From: CAZOZZ01 sp965262425
GTDB lineage: Bacteria > Acidobacteriota > Terriglobia > 20CM-2-55-15
Direction: 5' to 3'
Length of the DNA stretch: 64,000 nt
NCBI GenBank assembly: GCA_965262425.1
Contig: OZ253536.1
Location: 1,612,001-1,676,000 of the forward strand
The notes under the pieces were generated by a model. It was not told the origin of the DNA. It did no database searches and saw only the letters and a list, made by a program, of their open reading frames with translations. Shown here one piece after another: positions 40,627 to 48,399 of this stretch. How positions within the stretch are numbered: the stretch's first letter is position 1; the number at the start of each line of letters is the position of its first letter. Made by a program: the position numbers and the translations under genes.

Positions 40627-41282
40627 ATCCGATCTCGGAGAACTACCGACGCCTCCTCGATCGGATCGGGGAGGCGTCGTTGCGTTCGGGGCGAAGTCCC
40701 GAAGCGGTGCGACTGGTCGGTGTGACCAAGCGAGTTGCCGCCGAACGTGTCCGCGAGGCAGTGGAGTGCGGCTTGACCGATATCGGGGAGAATTGGATTC
40801 AGGAGGCCGAGGAAAAATTTCCTTTGCTCGAGGATCTGGATGTCACGCGGCATTTCATCGGCCACCTTCAGTCGAACAAGGCCAGGAAGGCCGTCGGGAT
40901 GTTTTCATGGATCCAGTCCATCGACAGCCTGGGCCTGGCCGAACGTATCGGTCGGCTGGCGACCGAACCCATTCCGGTCATGATTCAGGTCCAGGTGGCG
41001 CCCGAGGACACTAAGAACGGCGCCGATCCTTCCGAGATCGGGACGATTGTCGAAACCGCCCGAGCCAACGAAGGACTGGATCTGAGAGGCCTGATGACCA
41101 TCCCTCCTTTTTCATCCGATACTGACGCGGTCCGGCCCTTCTTCGCCCGGCTCCGGTCTCTGGCCGATCAGTGGGATCTGCCTGACGTGTCCATGGGTAT
41201 GAGCCACGACTTCGAAGTTGCCATCGAAGAAGGGGCCACGATCGTTCGCGTCGGCACTGCACTTTTTGGGGCCAGGCAGTGA
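40623..41282 (+). CDS. YggS-type pyridoxal phosphate homeostasis protein
   Basis: The 219-residue single-domain PLP protein (alanine racemase N-terminal fold) holds the PLP Lys in LVGVTKRV near 37, the HFIGHLQSNKARK block, and the phosphate-binding SMGMSHDFEVAIEEGATIVRVGTALFG at the C-terminus. YggS buffers free PLP rather than catalysing. It overlaps the DUF167 gene downstream, the usual yggS-yggU association. Confidence 0.95.
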   Translation: MNPISENYRRLLDRIGEASLRSGRSPEAVRLVGVTKRVAAERVREAVECGLTDIGENWIQEAEEKFPLLEDLDVTRHFIGHLQSNKARKAVGMFSWIQSIDSLGLAERIGRLATEPIPVMIQVQVAPEDTKNGADPSEIGTIVETARANEGLDLRGLMTIPPFSSDTDAVRPFFARLRSLADQWDLPDVSMGMSHDFEVAIEEGATIVRVGTALFGARQ

Positions 41283-41563
41283 TTCTGGAAGTCCGCGTTA
41301 TTCCCAACGCATCCCGAACCGCGATCACCGGGACACGCGGCGACGAGGTCGTCCTCCGCGTCAGCGCCCCGGCGATTGAAGGGAAGGCCAATCGCGTCGC
41401 CCTGCGCTACCTGTCGCGAGCCTTCGGCGTCCGGTCCTCCGCGGTTCGACTGGTGGGTGGAGAAAAGAGTAGACACAAAAAAATCGAAATTGTAGGCTTG
41501 GATTCCGGCGAATTTACGGACAAACTCGCAGACCTTCTCGGTTCCGGCAGCAACAACCCTTAA
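41279..41563 (+). CDS. DUF167/YggU family protein
   Basis: The start GTG at 41279 overlaps the yggS stop. The 94-residue protein has the family motifs VRVIPNASRTAI, APAIEGKANRVALRYL and VRLVGGEKSRHKKIEIV. Small basic protein of unknown function, conserved next to yggS. It overlaps the next gene by one base. Confidence 0.92.
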   Translation: MILEVRVIPNASRTAITGTRGDEVVLRVSAPAIEGKANRVALRYLSRAFGVRSSAVRLVGGEKSRHKKIEIVGLDSGEFTDKLADLLGSGSNNP

Positions 41564-42006
41564 TGACAGACACGATAGAGCAACAGCAGGAGGCCGAGCC
41601 GACACAGGCTCCGACCAGCGTCCTCCTGGAGCCCAAGGGCCTGGCTAAGAGCCTGGCGATCTGCGCTTCCGGGTGGCTCCTTCCCGGCGTAAGCCATTTT
41701 CTTCTGGGGCGTTGGGGGAGAGGTCTGATCTTCGCGATGGCGGTGTTGGCCATGTTTCTCTTCGGTGTCGCGATGCACGGGCGTCTGTATGATTTTACCC
41801 CGGAGCAACCCCTGCACATCTTTGCTTTCCTCGCGAACGCGGGCATTGGATTGCCGTACATACTGGCGCAACGGATGGGATGGGGCGTCGGCATGTTGTC
41901 GAGCCCCACCTACGACTACGGAAACACCTACCTCTGGGTGGCGGGTCTGCTGAACTACCTGATCGTCCTCGATGCCTTTGACATCGCCCAGGGCCGGAAG
42001 CCATGA
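41563..42006 (+). CDS. DUF6677-like small membrane protein
   Basis: The 147-residue protein has a Gln/Glu-rich N-terminus, then about four hydrophobic segments: SGWLLPGVSHFLLGRWGRG (a GxxHFxLGRxxRG pattern), a helix at 62-75, FAFLANAGIGLPYIL, and YLWVAGLLNYLIVLDAFDIA. That layout fits DUF6677, a family I associate with Acidobacteriota. It overlaps genes on both sides and so belongs to the yggS operon. Function unknown. Confidence 0.7.
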   Translation: MTDTIEQQQEAEPTQAPTSVLLEPKGLAKSLAICASGWLLPGVSHFLLGRWGRGLIFAMAVLAMFLFGVAMHGRLYDFTPEQPLHIFAFLANAGIGLPYILAQRMGWGVGMLSSPTYDYGNTYLWVAGLLNYLIVLDAFDIAQGRKP

Positions 42007-42179
42007 ACCTCTCCCATTTCGAGGCGCTCGCCCTGTTTGGTCTGCTCGTGTCCATCGTTTTCGCCCTGATCAACAAAACCAGCGCGAAGGAACAGCTGAA
42101 GTACGGCAGCCTGGTCTTCCTCTCTTTCCTTGCCGTCGCCTTCGTCGTCAGCTGGCTGATGTTCCCGTTCCCAACCTGA
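42003..42179 (+). CDS. Small two-helix membrane protein
   Basis: ATGA overlap with the preceding stop gives a 58-residue protein with two membrane helices (ALALFGLLVSIVFALI and LVFLSFLAVAFVVSWLMF) joined by a short basic loop (NKTSAKEQLKYG). The tight overlap, with an otherwise clean reading frame, supports a real gene. Function unknown; possibly a partner of the DUF6677-like protein. Confidence 0.7.
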   Translation: MNLSHFEALALFGLLVSIVFALINKTSAKEQLKYGSLVFLSFLAVAFVVSWLMFPFPT

Positions 42180-42270
42180 GCCTGGACCTGACGACAACCG
42201 TCGAAACGTTTTCTTGACGCAGACAAACGGCAGGTACGCGCGTTTTCAAAATGCGTAAATGTGAAATATA

Positions 42271-42380
42271 GAGTGTCGGGGCGGCCGTCCCTGGCCGCCC
42301 GCCGAGTAAGCAACGAGGGAGCCACAGCCTCGAAACCGCGTCTGCCCCGCGGGTGGCCAGGGACGGCCACCCCGACACTC
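42271..42380. repeat. R3 palindrome (GTGTCGGGG family), copy 2
   Basis: GAGTGTCGGGGCGGCCGTCC at left and GGACGGCCACCCCGACACTC at right are inverted, with further pairing inward of GGCCACCCGC against GGCGGGCGGCC-type sequence. It is 110 bp, the same length as the copy at 12238-12347; the loop differs. Confidence 0.88.
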
Positions 42381-42426
42381 TTACTGGAATCGTTCCGTCT
42401 CTCCGCGTTAAACCCTGCCGGCTCCA

Positions 42427-42696
42427 AGTGGTCCCCGCCAGAGATAACGTTACCATCTCCGAAGGAGGTTGCGAGCGAACTGATGAGTGAGATCCACCGT
42501 GTGGTATGTGTGACTTTCGACGGTTTTGAGCGTTCATGAGGGGCAACCTCCATCGGCCCTACGGGTTCGGGCGGAACGGTACCGTCTTTGGCGTCGCTCC
42601 TCTTCACAATGTCGAGGCATTGACTCCTCGTCGCTCCCCCAAATCCGGCACCGTTGCACTCCGAAATCTAGTAACGCTATCTCTGGCGGGGACCAC
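42427..42696. mobile_element. MITE-like element M1 with IS630-like ends
   Basis: The left end AGTGGTCCCCGCCAGAGATA (42427-42453 in full) and the right end (42671-42697) are inverted copies, 26 of 27 positions by my count. Just outside the right end is TA; the left has AA. An inner stem pairs GGAGGTTGC (42464-42472) with GCAACCTCC (42543-42551) around a 70-nt loop. Then comes a ~115-bp core, ATCGGCCCTACGGGTTCGGG onward, shared with element M2 at 62517. The ends match AGTGGTCCCCGtCA of the IS630 element at 26464. No transposase inside. With the R3 palindrome it accounts for most of the gap 42180-42706. Confidence 0.8.
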
Positions 42697-42706
42697 TAGG
42701 CTAGAC

Positions 42707-43765
42707 CTATACCATCAACTTTCCATTTTGAACCAGCGTTTCGGTTCCAACGGTTACCGTCGCGTTCGTGATGAAGTTCCAGTACACGCCGCCGCCGCGG
42801 TTGGCGCCCCCCATTTCGAGGTTGTCGCCGAGGCTCAAGCGGACGACGCCGGCGCCGTAGCCGTAGTAGCCGATGTAGGGTTGGTTGGGGTTGATAGCGA
42901 GGACGGGGTTGAAGCCGAGAGCGAATTCCCGGAACGTCTTTGCTGCTCCACCCGCTTCGGTCAGGGCTCGATCGACGACATCTCCGGCAGGTCCCTGAAT
43001 GTCAACGACGACGCCACGCTCGAATGTCAGGAGGAGGGCTCGGGTGGCGATATCCAGATGATCCCACACGGGGAGAAAGATCTTCCCGTTGGCCGATGTC
43101 TCGATGGGCGCGACCCGGAGGACGCCGGACGGCATCTCGACGTCCCGATCGATTCGCAGGGTCCAGGTCGTGGCAGCCTCGGGGCTGGCATCGCCGGTCT
43201 GTTTAGAGAACGGGCGATCGCCCACGGAGAAAGTGAGATCGGTCCCTTGAGCCGTTTGGATCCGAACGGGAGCCGTCCGTAGCAGCGATATCGCTCTTTC
43301 GTGCATGGTGTCCAGGTCTCTAACGGTCACCTGCAGAGCGGCAAGGTAAGTCCGATCCACAAGATCGGCCCGGGGGGGCGCCAACCCGGGAAGGGGATAG
43401 GTTCCGCTGGCCCAGTGAAAGTGAACGGACCGGCCTCGTTTCCGGTCGAGCCACTCATCAAGAGCGCGTCGGACAGACGGCGTGTTGCCCTGGTGCAGTT
43501 CCGGAAGCCATATGAAGACATCGGCATCCTCGAACAGGCGTCTCATCGACTCCAGTTCCGCCTCGGAGCCCTCACGGGTGTCATCGGCTAGAATCGTTCC
43601 GGACACATGAGCCCCGGCGCGCCGGATCTCACTTCGAAGAGGTTCGACGATCTCCGTAAAAATTCGCGGATCTATTTTCAGAAGAACGCTTTCGCCCGGC
43701 TGGAAACAAAGTGCCCCGGCAATCCGTCTGGCACATCGTTCATAATCCCGGTTGGTCAAACTCAT
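42707..43765 (-). CDS. M29-like aminopeptidase-family protein lacking metal ligands
   Basis: The 352-residue protein matches the M29 layout: N-terminal alpha/beta domain (to about 130), then the region with MHERAISLLRTAPVRIQTAQGTDLTF, REFALGFNP and SLGDNLEMGG. In M29 enzymes the last motif carries a His-x-Asp metal pair; here it reads VYWN (Tyr 328, Asn 330). The earlier His before the LG turn is Arg (VRLSLGDN). It keeps some acidic residues, but ordinary two-metal catalysis looks lost. It overlaps hemD by 4 bp, so it is downstream in the heme operon; why is unclear. Confidence 0.7.
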   Translation of the reverse strand: MSLTNRDYERCARRIAGALCFQPGESVLLKIDPRIFTEIVEPLRSEIRRAGAHVSGTILADDTREGSEAELESMRRLFEDADVFIWLPELHQGNTPSVRRALDEWLDRKRGRSVHFHWASGTYPLPGLAPPRADLVDRTYLAALQVTVRDLDTMHERAISLLRTAPVRIQTAQGTDLTFSVGDRPFSKQTGDASPEAATTWTLRIDRDVEMPSGVLRVAPIETSANGKIFLPVWDHLDIATRALLLTFERGVVVDIQGPAGDVVDRALTEAGGAAKTFREFALGFNPVLAINPNQPYIGYYGYGAGVVRLSLGDNLEMGGANRGGGVYWNFITNATVTVGTETLVQNGKLMV

Positions 43766-44514
43766 AGTTGTTCGTAATGGTTCCGGATCGCTTCGACCAG
43801 ATCCGGAATCGTTGATGTTTCGGCTTGGATATCAACGTCGAGACCGAAACGGGCCGCACTGTCGCGGGTTACCGGTCCGATGACGGCAACGGCGATTCCG
43901 TGCATGGCTTGCGACAAATCCGAGACGCCGAGCATGTCCGCCAGGTTGTGAACGGTGGAACCGCTGGTTAACGTGATGCAGTCCACTCGCTCGTCTCGAA
44001 GGACCCGGCGGAGTTCCGCGTCGGAGTCTTTCGGGCGCTGGGTGCTGTAGACGGTCACAACGTCGACCCTGGCGCCTCTCCCGCCGAGAGCCTCGGGCAG
44101 GCGAACGCCTGCGATCTCGGCACGTGGAATCAGGATGCGGCTTCCGGTCAGGTCCTCGGGGAAGGCTTCGACCAAGCCCTCGGCACGGAAGTCATGGGGT
44201 ACGAGATCGGGTCGGAAGCCCCGCGCCTCCAATCGTCGAGCGGTCTCGGATCCTACCGCGGCGATTTGAATCCCCTCAAGGGCTCCCGCACGTGAAAGAA
44301 AGGCTTCGACTGCGTTGGCGCTGGTGAAGATGACCCAGTCGTAATCCAGAATACGTCTGATCGCATCATCGACCGGTTCCCAGGACTCCGGCGGAACTAT
44401 TTCGATCGTCGGGACTTCAAGGACACGGGCCCCCAGAACTTCCAGACGTTGGCGTAAATCCCATCCCTGGTTCCGGGCGCGCGTCGACAGGATCGTTTTC
44501 CCTTCAAGTGCCAT
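43762..44514 (-). CDS. hemD: Uroporphyrinogen-III synthase
   Basis: HemD cyclises hydroxymethylbilane to uroporphyrinogen III. The start chosen is ATG 44514 (MALEGKTILSTRARNQ), overlapping hemC by 11 bp; a longer start at 44556 is less likely. The 250-residue protein has two weakly conserved alpha/beta domains; recognisable are VPTIEIVPPESW, DWVIFTSANAVEAF and LTSGSTVHNLADML. Family sequences vary greatly, but the location between hemC and the rest is decisive. Confidence 0.9.
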   Translation of the reverse strand: MALEGKTILSTRARNQGWDLRQRLEVLGARVLEVPTIEIVPPESWEPVDDAIRRILDYDWVIFTSANAVEAFLSRAGALEGIQIAAVGSETARRLEARGFRPDLVPHDFRAEGLVEAFPEDLTGSRILIPRAEIAGVRLPEALGGRGARVDVVTVYSTQRPKDSDAELRRVLRDERVDCITLTSGSTVHNLADMLGVSDLSQAMHGIAVAVIGPVTRDSAARFGLDVDIQAETSTIPDLVEAIRNHYEQL

Positions 44515-45445
44515 TGGCGCTGATCTCGTCCAGGATGGCGGCGCCCCCGGCAGCAAGCAGTCGGCGCCCCAGCCGAGCTCCGATCTCCTCAGCCGCGTCG
44601 GCGCTGCCGGTGACGGAATCGGTGATGATTTTCGTCCCGTCCAGGCTTCCGATCAGGCCCTTCAGTACGAGTCGATCGCCATCCAGTCGCGCATTGCCCC
44701 CGATCGGAACCTGACAACTCCCGTTGAGGCACGCCGACAGACTCCGCTCAGCCAGGACGGCCGTGTGCGTGTCCGGATGATCGAGCGTTCTAAGGACTTC
44801 CGCCGTCGAGCGGTCGTCGGACCGGCACACGAGCGCCAGCGCGCCCTGCCCGATCGCTGAAAGCATCACGTCGTCTTCGAGGAGTTCGGTGATCCGGGAT
44901 CCGTGGCCGAGCCGTTCGAGGCCCGCGGCGGCAAGAATGATTCCGTCGTACTCCCCGGCATCGAACTTTCCGAGGCGCGTGTCGACGTTGCCACGCAGTG
45001 GAACCACGTCGAGTTCGCCGAAGCGATGCTTCAACTGGACCTGCCGGCGCAGGCTGCTTGTTCCGATCCGGGCTCCGGCTGGTAACCCTGTCAGCTTTCG
45101 GCCATCCGAAACCAGTGCGTCTCGCCGATCTGCTCGTTCCGGGACCGCCGACAGGAGGATACCCGAAGGTAGTTGGTAGGGGAGATCCTTCATGCTGTGG
45201 ACCACAAGGTCGACCCGCCCGTCCAGAAGCGCCTCGTCGAGCTCTTTGGTGAACAGGCCCTTGCCCCCAACCTCGGCGAGAGGGACGTCCAGGATCTTGT
45301 CACCCGTCGTCTTGATCCGCACCAACTCCACGTCGATATCGTGATGCCGCTCAATCGAACTCTTCGTCCAGTTTGCCTGCCACAGGGCCAGCAAACTGCC
45401 ACGGGTTCCGAGCTTCAACGTCCGGTTCCTAAGGCTTTTTGACAT
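44504..45445 (-). CDS. hemC: Porphobilinogen deaminase (hydroxymethylbilane synthase)
   Basis: HemC joins four porphobilinogens. The 313-residue protein starts RTLKLGTRGSLLALWQAN, has the catalytic Asp region VVHSMKDLPYQLP, the substrate arginines in GTSSLRRQVQL and LRGNVDTRLGK, and the dipyrromethane cofactor Cys in LNGSCQVPIGG. It overlaps hemA by 17 bp upstream and hemD downstream. Confidence 0.97.
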   Translation of the reverse strand: MSKSLRNRTLKLGTRGSLLALWQANWTKSSIERHHDIDVELVRIKTTGDKILDVPLAEVGGKGLFTKELDEALLDGRVDLVVHSMKDLPYQLPSGILLSAVPERADRRDALVSDGRKLTGLPAGARIGTSSLRRQVQLKHRFGELDVVPLRGNVDTRLGKFDAGEYDGIILAAAGLERLGHGSRITELLEDDVMLSAIGQGALALVCRSDDRSTAEVLRTLDHPDTHTAVLAERSLSACLNGSCQVPIGGNARLDGDRLVLKGLIGSLDGTKIITDSVTGSADAAEEIGARLGRRLLAAGGAAILDEISANGT

Positions 45446-46685
45446 TGAAAATTTTTCGGACCAGCTCGATGTACTCCGGGCCCCTGGTGTCGTGGGTCAT
45501 GTTCTTGAGTTGGGATATGGGATGATGCAGAATCTTGTTGATCAGGGCCTGGGTGATGCGGTCGACTGCTTCCTGTTGCGACTCGGTCATCACGCCCAGG
45601 TGTTTTCGGTTCCGCTCAATCTCGTCCCGTCGAAGTTTCTCAAGAGTCTCCCGGAGTTGGACGATCGTGGGAACGACCTCGCGTGACCGCATCCGGTTAC
45701 AAAACGCCTCCACCTCGTGGTCGACGATTTCCTCCGCCCGGGTCGCCTCGCTCATTCTCCCTTCCATGTTCTCATCGACGACCTGCTGGAGGTCGTCGAT
45801 GTCGTAGAGGAAGACGTTGTCTATGTCGTTCACCCCGGGATCTATGTCGCGGGGAACTGCGATGTCGATGAAGAACACCGGTCGGTTCTTCCGGCGGCGG
45901 ATGATCTGTTCGGCGTTGGGTTTCGTAATAACGAAATGCGGCGCGCCGGTGGAACTGATGACGATGTCGGCGCGGTCGATGTGATCGTTGAGATGCTCAA
46001 ACGGAATGGCCGCCCCCTCGAACACGCGAGCCATCTCTACGGCTCGTTCGAAAGTGCGGTTCGTCACCAGAACAGTGGATACACCCGCCCGTTTGAGATG
46101 TTTTGCGGCCAGCTCGCCCATCTTGCTGGCGCCGATGATCATGACGCTCTTGCCGGACAAATCCCCGAAGATTTTGCGGGCCAGTTCCACGGCGGCATAG
46201 CTGATCGAGACCGCGGACTCGGCGATCCCCGTGTCGGTACGGATTTTCTTCGCCACGGTCAGTGCGCGTTCCATCAACGATCCCAGGTGCGAGCCCACCG
46301 TGCCGGCGTCGCTTGCAACCCGGAAAGCCTCTTTGATCTGACCGAGGATCTGGGGTTCGCCTACAACCATGGAGTCCAGGCTCGAAGCGACCCTGAAAAT
46401 GTGACGGATCGCGTCGTTGTCTCTCAGCGTGTACAGGTGGCTGGCGATGCTGTCGCACGGGATCCGGTGGTAGGAACAGAGAAACTCCCGGACCATTTCG
46501 TCGTCGGGAGCCTCGGCCACGACTTCGACGCGGTTGCAGGTCGACAGGATCATCGCCTCGGAGATGCCATCGTACTGGACAAGCGATCTCAGCGCGTCCT
46601 GAAGGTCCGTGGCGCTGAAAGCCAGTCGCTCACGGATTTCGACCGGTGCCGTCTTGTGGCTCAGTCCGACGAGAGCTAACTGCAT
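45429..46685 (-). CDS. hemA: Glutamyl-tRNA reductase
   Basis: HemA makes glutamate-1-semialdehyde from Glu-tRNA, the first step of C5 heme synthesis. The 418-residue protein has VGLSHKTAPVEIRE, the nucleophile Cys in ILSTCNRVEV (about 50), GEPQILGQIKEA, the NADPH domain IIGASKMGELAAKHL, and ISSTGAPHFVI. Its C-terminal dimerisation helix is complete. hemA-hemC-hemD form one operon with ccsA just upstream. Confidence 0.97.
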   Translation of the reverse strand: MQLALVGLSHKTAPVEIRERLAFSATDLQDALRSLVQYDGISEAMILSTCNRVEVVAEAPDDEMVREFLCSYHRIPCDSIASHLYTLRDNDAIRHIFRVASSLDSMVVGEPQILGQIKEAFRVASDAGTVGSHLGSLMERALTVAKKIRTDTGIAESAVSISYAAVELARKIFGDLSGKSVMIIGASKMGELAAKHLKRAGVSTVLVTNRTFERAVEMARVFEGAAIPFEHLNDHIDRADIVISSTGAPHFVITKPNAEQIIRRRKNRPVFFIDIAVPRDIDPGVNDIDNVFLYDIDDLQQVVDENMEGRMSEATRAEEIVDHEVEAFCNRMRSREVVPTIVQLRETLEKLRRDEIERNRKHLGVMTESQQEAVDRITQALINKILHHPISQLKNMTHDTRGPEYIELVRKIFNVKKP

Positions 46686-46737
46686 ATTGGTCCGAAGCAG
46701 AGGCCAGCCTCAAGTCCCTGGCCGCGCTCAATTCTCC

Positions 46738-47553
46738 TCATTGAGAAAACGTGTGGAGGCCGCCGAAATAGGTGGCTCCCAGAAAAGAAATCAGCACGCT
46801 GATGAATCCGGCAATTCCCAGATATGCCGCCTTCTTGCCCCGCCATCCGGCGATCAGCCTGTAGTTGATCAGCAGCAGATAGATGAACCAGGTGAACAGC
46901 GACAGTTGGATTTTCAGGTCGCCTCCCCAGACCGTTCCCCACGCCGATTGGGCCCACAATGCCCCGGAAATGATACCCAGGGTAATCAGGGGGAATCCTA
47001 TCGCCAGCGACCGGTACGACAGGTCGTCACAGATTGCCAGTGCCGGCAGGCGGTGAAAGAACGATGAATGGTGTTTCGACTTCAGCTCCCTTTCCTGGAT
47101 CAGGTACATCACCGCTCCAGCAAAACTGATAAAAAGAGCCGCATAGCCCAGGAAGATCAAGGGGGTGTGAATATAGATCCAGTTGCTCTGTAGAGCCGGG
47201 GGTATCGAGTTCGAGGGGTCGTAGACCAGGTTCGCGATGAACGTCAGGATGAAGATGAGCGGAAAAACAAAGACGCTCAGGGAAGTGATCCGATACTTCG
47301 CATAGGCGATGAGAAATCCCAGAGCACCCAGCGCGGCGAAGAAAGAGAAGGCTTCGTGACGCTGGGTGAGAGGCATGTACTGAAGCTCCAGCGCCCGCAC
47401 GATGATCGAGCCGGCATGGAACATGAAACCGGCAATCACCGAGTACAGACTGGCTCGGAACAGGGTGTGTTTCTTGTTGAGGACCGTGAGTATCGAGTGC
47501 AGCAAACCCACTGAATACAAAGCCAGTGCGACTCGTAGAAGCACGACGTGCAT
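46738..47553 (-). CDS. Cytochrome c assembly protein (CcsA/HemX type)
   Basis: ATG 47553 (MHVVLLRVALALY) gives 271 residues; the upstream frame is noncoding. It has about eight membrane helices with the heme-handling Trp-rich motif GALWAQSAWGTVWGGDLK and histidines in helix loops. CcsA-like proteins move or attach heme for c-type cytochromes; the HemX subgroup sits before hemA and may modulate GluTR level. Its place directly upstream of hemA (52-bp gap) favours the HemX role. Confidence 0.85.
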   Translation of the reverse strand: MHVVLLRVALALYSVGLLHSILTVLNKKHTLFRASLYSVIAGFMFHAGSIIVRALELQYMPLTQRHEAFSFFAALGALGFLIAYAKYRITSLSVFVFPLIFILTFIANLVYDPSNSIPPALQSNWIYIHTPLIFLGYAALFISFAGAVMYLIQERELKSKHHSSFFHRLPALAICDDLSYRSLAIGFPLITLGIISGALWAQSAWGTVWGGDLKIQLSLFTWFIYLLLINYRLIAGWRGKKAAYLGIAGFISVLISFLGATYFGGLHTFSQ

Positions 47554-47631
47554 GGGCGGATTATAGCATGGAGCAGGCTCCGCCCGACGGCATCGGCATG
47601 GGTTGGAAGCCTGGTGTGCTAGCATGACGGA

Positions 47632-48306
47632 ATGGGTCCAGATCTGTTTTCCATCATTTCTTCCGTGGTCGTTCTGTTGCTTTCGCTGAGTGTTCACGAG
47701 TCGGCGCATGCCTGGACCGCGGACCGCCTCGGTGATCCGACCGCACGCGACCTGGGACGGATCTCATTGAACCCCCTGGTGCACGCGGATTTCTTTGGAA
47801 CGTTTCTTGTTCCGCTGATTGGCTTCTTCAGCGGATTCATTTTCGGATGGGCCAAGCCGGTTCCGGTCAACACGGCACGACTTCGCAACCCGACAAAGGA
47901 TTACATGCTGGTCGCGGCGGCCGGGCCTCTGAGCAACCTGGTGATGGCGTCTACCCTTTTTGTCTTCCTGCTGATTCTGAAGTCCTCATCCGGGTCGAGC
48001 GAGCTACTGGTCAATCAGGTAGTGCGGGGTGTGGCGAGAGGGGATTCACTCCTGGTGCCCATGGTTTCGATGGCGTATTTCGGAGTGATGATTAATTTAA
48101 TATTGGCCATCTTCAACATGATCCCGGTCGCCCCACTCGACGGTGCGGCCGTCCTTTCCGGGTTGCTGCCGGCCCCGCTTGTCCGTCCCTACGAACAGCT
48201 GCAGAAGTATGGTTTTGTGATACTGATCGGTCTCCTCTATCTCGGGGTTCCGTATTACCTGTTCAGCCCCGTCATGGGTGTCGTGCAGTCCTTCCTGGTC
48301 TATTGA
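47632..48306 (+). CDS. M50-family intramembrane metallopeptidase
   Basis: The 224-residue membrane protein has the zinc motif HESAH (22-26) in the first helix, GRISLNPLVHADFFGT and the third-ligand motif NMIPVAPLDGA near 163. About six membrane helices and no PDZ domain, the compact subgroup related to SpoIVFB rather than RseP. Substrate unknown. An R1 repeat follows at the stop codon, before trpS. Confidence 0.93.
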   Translation: MGPDLFSIISSVVVLLLSLSVHESAHAWTADRLGDPTARDLGRISLNPLVHADFFGTFLVPLIGFFSGFIFGWAKPVPVNTARLRNPTKDYMLVAAAGPLSNLVMASTLFVFLLILKSSSGSSELLVNQVVRGVARGDSLLVPMVSMAYFGVMINLILAIFNMIPVAPLDGAAVLSGLLPAPLVRPYEQLQKYGFVILIGLLYLGVPYYLFSPVMGVVQSFLVY

Positions 48307-48391
48307 AGGAGCCTGCGCGGCAGAAGAGATCGTAGCGAGAAAGTGGATTATACCGCTTTCGCAGTAGATCTCTTCTGCCGCGCAGGCTTCC
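48306..48391. repeat. R1 palindromic repeat, copy D (short form)
   Basis: 86 bp: AAGGAGCCTGCGCGGCAGAA at left, TTCTGCCGCGCAGGCTTCC at right. The interior keeps only the ATCGTAGCGAGAAAGTGG arm and the ATTATACCGCTTTCGCAGTAGAT arm and lacks the ~75-bp core of A and C. It begins at the last base of the M50 stop and ends 8 bp before the trpS ATG. Confidence 0.88.
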
Positions 48392-48399
48392 ATTAAGCA

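Noticed and set aside
42349..42607. Minus-strand frames with VPPEPVGP shared by M1 and M2 as a conserved small protein
   Set aside because: The shared bases are conserved at all codon positions and the few changes alter amino acids, so this is nucleotide-level repeat identity, not protein conservation.
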